Of a stretch of 57,877 nt of DNA, positions 8,515 through 15,766 are shown in pieces; within the stretch, counting starts at the first letter, position 1, and every line of letters begins with the position of its first letter. The notes beneath the pieces are model-generated. The model did not search any database and had not been told where the DNA came from. It saw nothing but the letters and a program-made list of their open reading frames with translations. The translations under genes were made by a program, and so were the position numbers. The stretch covers positions 1-57,877 of the forward strand of contig CANLQR010000001.1 of assembly GCA_947492135.1 (NCBI GenBank), read 5' to 3'. This stretch comes from Deltaproteobacteria bacterium (GTDB taxonomy: Bacteria; Myxococcota_A; Polyangia; Nannocystales; Nannocystaceae).

Positions 8515-10098
8515 TCAGCACTTGCCGACCTTGAGCTTGCCCTTCTTGAGACACCAGCGCGCAAGCTCGACGGGTGTCGGGGGTGCTCCGCCCATGCGGT
8601 TGCCGACCGTGAACTGAATCTCGCAGCTCTTCGGGTTGCCGGCCAGCGCTTCCGACGTGAAGGCTTGGCCAGTCAGTCGGGTGGTCTCGCCGACCGCGAG
8701 ATAGTGGAGTTCGACGCCCGATACCCAGGTCTTCTCCACGCGCGCCGTGCTGCCGACCTTGCAGGTCACGTGCGACTCGACCATGCCGTTTTGATCCACC
8801 GGTAGCTTGGCGGTGACGTCGGCCTGGAGCTTGACGTTGAACTGGTTGGGACCGCCACCATAGGGCGCGGCCAGCTCGAGCTTCACACCGTCGATCGTCA
8901 CGGAGGCCGCGGACAGCGGGGCAGCAGCAGCGGCCGGCGGTGCGGCCGGGTCGCAGGCGCCCTCGGTGACCTTGTCGTCCTTGAAGCAGGCCTGCTTGAG
9001 CATGGTCTGATCGTACTCGGAGTAGCTGCCGGCCTTGAGCTTGCGCGACATGACCGCGATGTCGCAGACCTTGGGGATCTCGGCAAAGCCAAACGCGGGG
9101 TTGTAGTACATGCGAACCGATCGCTGCAGTGACTCGCCGGGTTCGTACTTGAACGGGCCGGCGTTGAAGTATGGCTGCTGGGTGTCGACGAACTTCTGGG
9201 TACCGCTGGCGCAGGCGGTCTTGACCACCATCTGCGCGTTCTCCTCCATCGCGGCGTTGACCTGGATGATCCCGTTGATCGTCAGGCCCGGCGCCCCGCC
9301 GTAGCCGGCTTCGCCCTTCACGGTCAGGTCGAAGACCTCCAATGGCAGGGTCGAGCCCGACATCGCCGCGGCGACGATCGGCGGATCGCACGCGCCGACC
9401 TTTGCCGTGCCGTCGTAGCAGGCGCTCAACAGCGGCACCGAAACGCCGCCGTAGCCCGCACCGAGACGAAATTCGATCTGGCAGGGCGACATCCCCGCGT
9501 CGCTACCTTGCATGAACAGCTGACCGGTCAGGGAGGTGGTCTCACCCGCGGTGAACTGGTGGAGCTGTTTGGAGTAGTCGGTCATGTTGGCCTGACTGAC
9601 GTCGGCGAACAGGCGGGCGTCCTTTTTGCACAGTGCCTTCATGTGCACGTAGGTCCCGTTGTTGACCGCTTCGTTGATCTTGGCCTTGAAGTCGACCTTG
9701 AGCGCGCCCGCCGAGCCGAACATGCTTCCGGCCGAAGTGATCGCCAGGTCGGAAAGCAGGACGGGCTTCTTGGCGTCTTCCTCGGCCTTTTTCTTGGCGG
9801 CTTCGTCGGCGGCTGCCTTCAGCTTGGCCTCCTCGTCGGCGGCTGCCTTTTTCTTGGCGTCCCCGTCGGCGGAGGCCTTCTTCTTGGCCTCTTCGTCGGC
9901 GGCTGCCTTTTTCTTGGCCTCCTCGTCGGCGGCTGCCTTTTTCTTGGCCTCCTCGTCGGCGCTGGCCTTCGCCGGATCCGCGGCCTTGGTTGCGCCGGCA
10001 TCCTTGTCGCCGCTGTCGCAGGCAGGAAGAATCAGCGCCACGGTAACCAGGACCCGGGCAAGACTGGACGAATGCGAAACGGAGGGGATGACCGACAT
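8515..10098 (-). CDS. Lipoprotein with charged Ala/Lys/Glu helix and three repeated beta domains
   Basis: A 527-residue protein from the ATG complementary to 10096-10098, chosen because it opens a signal peptide ending in the lipobox LPAC. Residues 30-95 are a long A-D-E-E-A-K-K-K repeat, expected to form a single rigid alpha-helix or coiled coil. Three similar domains follow, each ending in a paired-Cys signature: ACYDGTAKVGACDPP, ACFKDDKVTEGACDPA and WCLKKGKLKVGKC. Each domain also contains an internal segment of the type E-(T/S)-L-x-G-Q. The architecture suggests a periplasmic protein held away from its membrane by a helical stalk. The domain family is not one I recognise. Confidence 0.8.
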   Translation of the reverse strand: MSVIPSVSHSSSLARVLVTVALILPACDSGDKDAGATKAADPAKASADEEAKKKAAADEEAKKKAAADEEAKKKASADGDAKKKAAADEEAKLKAAADEAAKKKAEEDAKKPVLLSDLAITSAGSMFGSAGALKVDFKAKINEAVNNGTYVHMKALCKKDARLFADVSQANMTDYSKQLHQFTAGETTSLTGQLFMQGSDAGMSPCQIEFRLGAGYGGVSVPLLSACYDGTAKVGACDPPIVAAAMSGSTLPLEVFDLTVKGEAGYGGAPGLTINGIIQVNAAMEENAQMVVKTACASGTQKFVDTQQPYFNAGPFKYEPGESLQRSVRMYYNPAFGFAEIPKVCDIAVMSRKLKAGSYSEYDQTMLKQACFKDDKVTEGACDPAAPPAAAAAPLSAASVTIDGVKLELAAPYGGGPNQFNVKLQADVTAKLPVDQNGMVESHVTCKVGSTARVEKTWVSGVELHYLAVGETTRLTGQAFTSEALAGNPKSCEIQFTVGNRMGGAPPTPVELARWCLKKGKLKVGKC

Positions 10099-10152
10099 GG
10101 GCCCTGAACTTCGCAGAGTTGGCGCGCAATGGGGAAGTGGATTGCGGCCGCT

Positions 10153-10178
10153 GGGCACCGATCTGAGCCAAGGTGCCC
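10153..10178. promoter_or_regulatory. Inverted repeat upstream of the 8515-10098 lipoprotein
   Basis: Arms gggcacc (10153-10159) and ggtgccc (10172-10178) are perfectly complementary with a 12-base spacer. They sit 55-80 bases upstream of the lipoprotein start. Size and spacing suit a dimeric regulator site, but no regulator can be named. Confidence 0.25.
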
Positions 10179-10204
10179 TCGGGGCGGCAATCTGGCCTCG
10201 CCGG

Positions 10205-10227
10205 TCGCCGGCCGGCCGGCCGGGCGA
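10205..10227 (-). terminator. GC hairpin just after the kinase stop
   Basis: The segment tcgcc-(ggcc)n-gggcga is nearly self-complementary and begins 5 bases past the stop of the minus-strand kinase. It is very GC-rich with no T-run. Interpretation as a terminator rests on position and folding only. Confidence 0.35.
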
Positions 10228-10232
10228 GCGCT

Positions 10233-12746
10233 CTATTCGGGGCGGCCGTCGAAATCGGGGCCGAGCATCAGGACGATCTGTGTCCAGCCGGCGCGGTCGA
10301 GCAGGGCGCTGGGGAGGGTGACATCGAGGGCCGTATTGATGTCCTGCGCCAGCACGGCGGCCGCGGGATCACGCGCACGGACGTAGGTGCGCGAGGACTC
10401 GACGCTCTGGTGATCGAGATCGGCTGCGGCGATCGGGATGCCGGCCTGCTCGAGCTGCCACGCGGCGTGACGCAGCTTGCGCTGGCCCGCGCCACCATCG
10501 ACCAGGCGGATCTGGGCGCCACCTGCACGCAAGAACCACCGGTTGTCGGCCAGGACCACCGCGGCGGAGTCGCTGCTCGGCACGGGAACCTCGACCGGCT
10601 CGACGCGTTCGCGAATGAGCACCAGCACTCGCCGGGCCTGCGGTGCCCAGTGCAGCGCGATCGTACCCGCGTAGACCGACTTCGTGGCGGCGGTGCGCAG
10701 GGCCAGGAGTTCGTCGGCGTTGATCGAAAGCGGAACCTCGAGCAGTTCCCAGCGCTGGGCCCCCGAGGTCCAATGAAGTGCGAGGCGCGGCGCTGTCGTG
10801 CGGGCATCGGGTGCCGCCGGACCCACGGTCCATCGGAAGGCGAAGCCTTCTGCGGTGGCCTCGGTCACGACTTCGTCCTGGGCGGAGGCGGGGCTCATCG
10901 TCAGCTCGAGGCGCGCGAGCCCCTCGGGCGGCATTTGCGAGGCGTCGGTGGCGGTCAAGCCGAGCTGGTCGCGAACCTCTGGCCACTCGACATAGGGCTC
11001 GGCCTCGGCGGCCGCACGCGCGAGTCGGTCGCGCTCCGAGACCGTCGCGTCGGCGTCACGCTCGACCACGAACGAGTTCACCATCATACCCGTGAGCGCG
11101 TCGTGGACTTCGACGAGCCGCAGGTGATTGAGCACCGCGGTGCCGTCACGATTGGGATACGTCGCCTCGAGTGCGAATCGCGAGCGGTCCGTGCTCCACC
11201 CCAGGAACTTCAAGCCGCCGGCACTGAAGCTGGGTTGGGTGGTCATCGGTCGGATCACCGCGACCGCGGCTTGTTCGAAGGCACCTGCGGCCGCGGGGGG
11301 CGCCTCGAGTGGGTTGGTGGGGCCGATCGGCGGTTTGCTGGTGGGCTCGATCGTCGGCTCGCTCGGCGTCTTGCTCGGCGTCTGGCTCGTGGGCTCGATC
11401 GTCGGCTCGCTCGGCGGAGTCTCAGGAGGTCCGGAGTCGATTACCGGTGCGAGAGGTGCGAGAGGCTCGCGGGCATCGTCCTGCGGGTGGTCATCCGTCG
11501 GCCTCGACACGACGACCCACGCCACGACGGCGGCGGCCAGGGTCATCGTCGCAGTGCCCGCCAGCGGCCAGAGCACGGCCGGCCGCAGCCAGGCATGCTC
11601 GCGCTGGGGCGCCGCGGCGAACTCGCGGCTCGCGCCCGACGTCGCATGCGGTGGCGGCGTCGGCAGCTCCGTGCCGGTGTTCGCGACGGTCATGACGCCA
11701 CCAAACGTCGTCGCGAAACTCGCGACCGACGCGCTCGAACCGTCGCCAACACCCTCGGCGATCGTCGAATCGACCACGCCGATGGGCGAGGACGTCGACT
11801 CCCACACTTCCCCGATCGGCGGCAACAACGTGACGTCGGCACGCAGGCCGGCGTCCACGGATTGCTCGAAGGCAGCCCATGCGGCGCCGGCTTCCCCGAA
11901 GCGATCCGCGGGCGAGCGCGTCACGCAGTGCATGAACCAGTCGTCGAACGCGGTGGGAATCTCCGCGGCCATGCCGAACTCGGCCGCGCGCACGCTGGCG
12001 GGCTCGAGCGGGCGAAACAGTTGCTCGGCGAACAACGCCTGGATCGTGAGACGCTCGGCCCGAGCCGTCCGCCAGTACGACTGGCCGGTCAGCGCCCAGA
12101 ACGCGAGCAACCCCAGCGCCCAGATGTCGGTCTGAGGACCCAGCGCTTCGTTGTTGATCTGCTCGGGCGCCATCCACAGCGGCGAGCCGACGGTCCCGGT
12201 CAGCGTCGCTGCGGTCTTGGATTCTTGGGTGACCTTGGCGATGCCAAAATCGAGGATCTTCACCGTGAAGCGCGTGCCCGCGTGGCGGGGATGGGCGACG
12301 AAGATGTTCTCGGGCTTGAGGTCGCGGTGAATCACCCGAGCGGCATGCGCAGCGCCGAGGCCGTGGCACAGCTGGCGCAGCAGCCCTCCGAGCTCTGGCA
12401 CCGTCAGTCGCCCGCGATGGCGGACGACCGCGGCGAGGTCGCCACCATCGAGCAGCTCCATCACCAGGTACGGCAGCTCGGTTGCCGCGTCGATGCCGGC
12501 AGCGATGACCTCGACGACGTGCTCGCTCGCGATGGAGGCGGCGACGGTCGCCTCTCGCACAAACCGCATCCGGCTGCGCTCGTCGTCGAGCAAGCGACCA
12601 TGAACGACCTTGACCGCGCGCGGCTTGTGGGTGCTCAGCTGCTCGGCCCGATACACCGAGCCCATGCCACCTTCCGCCAGTGGACCGACGATGCGGTAGT
12701 CCTGGGCAAAGATGGTCCCGACCTGCAGTCGAGGGGTCGACGCCAT
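10233..12746 (-). CDS. Membrane Ser/Thr protein kinase (Hanks type)
   Basis: An 837-residue kinase. I chose the ATG at 12746 because the kinase fold begins right after it (DYRIVGPLAEGGMG). The key residues are intact: glycine loop at 23-30, K46 in RAVKV, HRDLKPEN with D142, DFG with D166, and the WMAPEQ activation-segment end. After the kinase domain (about 17-280) come a Thr/Ser-rich juxtamembrane region, one transmembrane helix at about 390-413, and a Pro/Thr/Glu linker with internal repeats (a 28-bp repeat in the DNA, 11341-11368 and 11389-11416). A C-terminal domain of roughly 350 residues follows, resembling no family I can name. The kinase should be cytoplasmic and the C-terminal part extracytoplasmic, so it may be a sensor. 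It is divergent from cysS with only 61 bp between start codons. Confidence 0.9.
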   Translation of the reverse strand: MASTPRLQVGTIFAQDYRIVGPLAEGGMGSVYRAEQLSTHKPRAVKVVHGRLLDDERSRMRFVREATVAASIASEHVVEVIAAGIDAATELPYLVMELLDGGDLAAVVRHRGRLTVPELGGLLRQLCHGLGAAHAARVIHRDLKPENIFVAHPRHAGTRFTVKILDFGIAKVTQESKTAATLTGTVGSPLWMAPEQINNEALGPQTDIWALGLLAFWALTGQSYWRTARAERLTIQALFAEQLFRPLEPASVRAAEFGMAAEIPTAFDDWFMHCVTRSPADRFGEAGAAWAAFEQSVDAGLRADVTLLPPIGEVWESTSSPIGVVDSTIAEGVGDGSSASVASFATTFGGVMTVANTGTELPTPPPHATSGASREFAAAPQREHAWLRPAVLWPLAGTATMTLAAAVVAWVVVSRPTDDHPQDDAREPLAPLAPVIDSGPPETPPSEPTIEPTSQTPSKTPSEPTIEPTSKPPIGPTNPLEAPPAAAGAFEQAAVAVIRPMTTQPSFSAGGLKFLGWSTDRSRFALEATYPNRDGTAVLNHLRLVEVHDALTGMMVNSFVVERDADATVSERDRLARAAAEAEPYVEWPEVRDQLGLTATDASQMPPEGLARLELTMSPASAQDEVVTEATAEGFAFRWTVGPAAPDARTTAPRLALHWTSGAQRWELLEVPLSINADELLALRTAATKSVYAGTIALHWAPQARRVLVLIRERVEPVEVPVPSSDSAAVVLADNRWFLRAGGAQIRLVDGGAGQRKLRHAAWQLEQAGIPIAAADLDHQSVESSRTYVRARDPAAAVLAQDINTALDVTLPSALLDRAGWTQIVLMLGPDFDGRPE

Positions 12747-12794
12747 GCCATCAAGCAGTGTATCAGGAGGGCAGCCGGATCCAAGCCGCCCACC

Positions 12795-12798
12795 GGAG
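12795..12798 (+). promoter_or_regulatory. Shine-Dalgarno that sets the cysS start at TTG
   Basis: GGAG at 12795-12798 lies 9 bases before the TTG at 12808. The competing ATG at 12745 has no such site and would overlap the kinase start on the other strand. This supports TTG as the cysS initiator. Confidence 0.55.
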
Positions 12799-12807
12799 TA
12801 CCGCCCC

Positions 12808-14382
12808 TTGGCCCTGCAAGTCTTCAACACGCGCACACGGCAGCTCGAGCCGTTCGTCCCCGCCGACCGCCACGTGGTCCGCATCTACACGTGTGGGCTC
12901 ACCGTGTACTCGGCGATGCACATCGGCCACGCGCGTACGTACTGCTTCTGGGACGTGTTTCGTCGCTACCTCGAGTACCGCGGCTGGCACGTCCTGAGCA
13001 TCATCAACTACACGGACATCGACGACCGGATCATGGCGCGGGCCGCCGAGCGGTTCTCAGGGGTTGCGGGGGCCGCGGGAGGCTGGCTCGAAGTTGCCGA
13101 GGGCGTGATCGCGACCTTCCGACGTGACTGCCGCATGCTGCGGATCAAAGACTACGCGGCCTATACCCGAGCGACCGACTTCATCGACGCGCAGGTCGAC
13201 ATGGTCAAGCAGCTGATCGCGGCTGGCCACGCCTACGTTGTCGACGGCGAGGTCTTCTACGACGTGCAGAGCTTTCCTCGCTATGGCGAGCTGTCCGGCA
13301 ACACGCTCGACGGTCAGCAGGCCGGGGCGAGTGGACGCGTGGGTGAGGACGCCGAGCGCAAGCGTCATCCCGCCGACTTCACGCTGTGGAAGCCGAGCAC
13401 TCCGGAGCAACCCAGCTGGCCCACCGGCGAGCCCTCATGGCCGCAGGGCCGACCGGGCTGGCACATCGAGTGTTCGGCGATGAGCACCGTGATGCTGGGG
13501 CGTCACTTCGATGTCCACGGTGGTGCGATCGACAACCTGTTTCCCCACCACGAGAACGAGGTCGCGCAGAGCGAGCCGCTGTGTGGCCATCCCTGGGTTG
13601 GCTACTGGATGCATCCCGAGCATCTCGATCTGCGCGGCGTGAAGATGTCGAAGTCGCTGGGCAACGTGATCGGGATTCCCGACCTGGTCGGCGAGCATCG
13701 CTACGACGAGATCCGCTGGTTCTTCGCGAGCACGCACTATCGGACCAAGCTGGCGTTCACCGATGAGCTGGTGCACGCCTGTGCCGAGGGCTATAAGAAG
13801 ATCACACGCGCGGTGAAGATCCTGGGCGATCGGCTGCGAGAGATCGCGCCCGAGGCGCGCGCGATACCCGTGGCGAGCCGTTACGCGAGCATGCGGGGCG
13901 GCGACCAAGAGTTTCCGCGTGAGCGCGAGTCGTTCGCGTATGGCGCCTTTGGTGCGCAGTCCAGCCGTTTCGTCGAGCGGTTCATCCAAGCGATGGATCA
14001 CGATCTGGGTTGCCCGCAGGCCACCGCGGCGATGTTCGACTACGTCAACGAACTCTTCGCCGGTGGGCTCGAGACCACCCAGGACGGCCCCAGCCTGATG
14101 GCGGCGTACCGCTGCCTGGCGCGCCATCTGTACGTGCTCGGCGTCGAGGTGGTCGATGAGGTGCTGTATCCCGAGCTCGCAGCCGATTGCATGCCCAGCG
14201 CAGATGCCGGGGATTCCACGGCGCCATATCGCGCCGTGATCGACCGCATGCTGGAGCTGCGGATGGAGGCGCGTAAGTCCAAGGATTTCGCGCGCTCCGA
14301 CCTCATCCGCGATCTGCTCAAGGCTGCAGGTGTTGCCGTCGAGGACACCCCGGCTGGGGCTCGCTGGGAGCTTGCGCGCTAG
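12808..14382 (+). CDS. cysS: Cysteinyl-tRNA synthetase
   Basis: Charges tRNA-Cys with cysteine in the cytoplasm; a class I aminoacyl-tRNA synthetase. From the TTG at 12808 it is 524 residues, slightly longer than typical. The N-terminus reads LQVFNTRTRQLEPF, the usual opening of CysRS. The first Zn ligand is in YTCG, the ATP-binding HIGH motif is MHIGHART at about residue 37, and IECSAMS and HHENE supply the remaining Zn ligands. KMSKS is exact (VKMSKSLGNVIG). The C-terminal helical anticodon-binding part is present and the end (ARWELAR) is typical. An insertion-like segment rich in Arg/Glu lies around residues 350-380. It is transcribed away from the kinase gene. Confidence 0.95.
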   Translation: MALQVFNTRTRQLEPFVPADRHVVRIYTCGLTVYSAMHIGHARTYCFWDVFRRYLEYRGWHVLSIINYTDIDDRIMARAAERFSGVAGAAGGWLEVAEGVIATFRRDCRMLRIKDYAAYTRATDFIDAQVDMVKQLIAAGHAYVVDGEVFYDVQSFPRYGELSGNTLDGQQAGASGRVGEDAERKRHPADFTLWKPSTPEQPSWPTGEPSWPQGRPGWHIECSAMSTVMLGRHFDVHGGAIDNLFPHHENEVAQSEPLCGHPWVGYWMHPEHLDLRGVKMSKSLGNVIGIPDLVGEHRYDEIRWFFASTHYRTKLAFTDELVHACAEGYKKITRAVKILGDRLREIAPEARAIPVASRYASMRGGDQEFPRERESFAYGAFGAQSSRFVERFIQAMDHDLGCPQATAAMFDYVNELFAGGLETTQDGPSLMAAYRCLARHLYVLGVEVVDEVLYPELAADCMPSADAGDSTAPYRAVIDRMLELRMEARKSKDFARSDLIRDLLKAAGVAVEDTPAGARWELAR

Positions 14383-14424
14383 GCAAGCCACTGGCGGCAG
14401 CGCGCGCGCCCAGATACAGATGAT

Positions 14425-15045
14425 ATGCTCGGCCCGGTGGGTTTGCCGACCAGCACCGGTCTGCATGAGGGGATCGTCCTGGCGGCGATCCAACTCGGGG
14501 CCGAGTCCGGTGAGGAAGGCCTGACGATGCGCGCAATCGCGGCGCAGCTCGGCATCAGCGTCACGACCATCTACCAGCACTTCGACAGCAAGGCGTCGAT
14601 CCTCAGAGAGATCCGTTTTGTCGCCGTCGATCTGCTCAATCGGGCCTTGGTGGACGCGCAATCCGACGCGGACGCCTCTGTGCGGCTTGGCGAGATGTCG
14701 CGCGCCTACATTCGTTTTTCGCGCTCGAATCCGTGGCTGTACCAGCTGATGTTCGATGCCGAGGAGATCGATTGGTCGACGATGCCGCCCGACGAGCGGT
14801 TCGTCGCGCTCGCGCCGATCCAAACCACCGCTGCGAACTTCGTCGCCGGGGTGGTGCAGGGGACGTTCCGCGCAGATCTCGACGTGGCCGAGGCGGTGTT
14901 GCTGACCTGGGCCTCTCTGCATGGGATCGCTTCACTGCTTCTGCGCGGGCGCCTCAGCGACACGCACCCAGCGTTTCCCGCGCCGGACGTCGCATCGTTT
15001 CTCGAAGCGTTCGTCGTGCATCTGGTTCGCGGTTTTCGCTGCTGA
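14425..15045 (+). CDS. TetR/AcrR-family transcriptional regulator
   Basis: A 206-residue regulator. The N-terminal helix-turn-helix is clear: GLTMRAIAAQLGISVTTIYQHF at residues 33-54, followed by the K-x-x-L-x-E-I helix. The C-terminal half contains TWASLHGIASLLL, the WHG-type ligand-binding signature of one TetR C-terminal class. It starts 42 bp after cysS on the same strand and may be co-transcribed, though the functions are unrelated. The operator and ligand are unknown; TetR genes often repress a neighbour, and the next gene downstream is a candidate. Confidence 0.88.
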   Translation: MLGPVGLPTSTGLHEGIVLAAIQLGAESGEEGLTMRAIAAQLGISVTTIYQHFDSKASILREIRFVAVDLLNRALVDAQSDADASVRLGEMSRAYIRFSRSNPWLYQLMFDAEEIDWSTMPPDERFVALAPIQTTAANFVAGVVQGTFRADLDVAEAVLLTWASLHGIASLLLRGRLSDTHPAFPAPDVASFLEAFVVHLVRGFRC

Positions 15046-15140
15046 CCGCGGGCTTGGCGTACCTTGTCCGGGGTTTCGCCGCCGAACACCGACCACGGAT
15101 CACGGCTTGCGGGGATCTGGGGGTCGGGTATTCTCGCCGG

Positions 15141-15725
15141 ATGGTGCCCCGCTCACGCGGCTACAACCACGACGTCCGCTATCGCGGCGAGGTGTTTCAC
15201 ATCCAGTCGGAGGTGTGTGGCACGCGTGAGCAACAGGTCAGGACGCAGTTGTTCTGGCGCGGTGCCGTGCTCGCAACCGAGCGCAAGCCGATGGATGAAA
15301 CGACTGACGATGCGGTCGTCGAGTCGCTGCTCAGGGCGCAGCACAAGGCGCTCTTGCACGAGCTTTGCAACGGCACCTTCGACGCATGGCTCGCCCAGGG
15401 GGCGGCCGAGGAGCGCTTGTCGCACCCGGCACCTTCGGCCACGGGGTTCAACGTCCAGATGCGCCGCCGCGGTGTCGTGCTCGATGTCCGTGGCCGCGAT
15501 TTTCGCGAGCGATGCGAGCTTGCGATCGAGGTGTGCAACGGCGCCGATATCCTCGCGGTGCGACGGGTTGGCTACGAGGCCCACGAGGATGCGACGACCA
15601 TCGACGCCCTGCTGCAGGCCGAGGTGGACGCGATGGTTGCCAAGGTCCGGCGCGGTGGGCTGGACGCGCGCCTGCCTGAGCCGAGTTTCGTGTTCGTGCC
15701 GCCGACTATCCTGCCCACGCGGTAG
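15141..15725 (+). CDS. Conserved protein of the HIQSE/HVQTE family
   Basis: A 194-residue soluble protein with no signal peptide. I chose the ATG at 15141 because it directly precedes YNHDVRYRGEVFHIQSE. That resembles a motif (roughly YNH-xx-YxGxxxHxQTE) I recall at the start of small uncharacterised deltaproteobacterial proteins. The following lines fit a beta-sandwich alternating with T-x-L-F and G-A-V-L-A segments. The gene lies between a TetR regulator and a helicase. No enzymatic residues recognised. Confidence 0.7.
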   Translation: MVPRSRGYNHDVRYRGEVFHIQSEVCGTREQQVRTQLFWRGAVLATERKPMDETTDDAVVESLLRAQHKALLHELCNGTFDAWLAQGAAEERLSHPAPSATGFNVQMRRRGVVLDVRGRDFRERCELAIEVCNGADILAVRRVGYEAHEDATTIDALLQAEVDAMVAKVRRGGLDARLPEPSFVFVPPTILPTR

Positions 15726-15740
15726 GTGGGTCATGCACGA

Positions 15741-15766
15741 CGCATGATCACGGCGCATGATCACGG
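15741..15766 (+). repeat. 13-bp tandem duplication spanning the helicase start codon
   Basis: The 13-mer cgcatgatcacgg occurs twice with no spacer and each copy contains an ATG. Because 13 is not a multiple of 3 the two ATGs are in different frames, and only the second (15757) opens the helicase. The first would start a decoy peptide overlapping the true start. Confidence 0.9.

Noticed and set aside
12745-12807. ATG at 12745 as the cysS start
   Set aside because: It would overlap the divergent kinase start, adds 21 residues with no homology to CysRS, and lacks a ribosome site. TTG 12808 has GGAG at the right distance.
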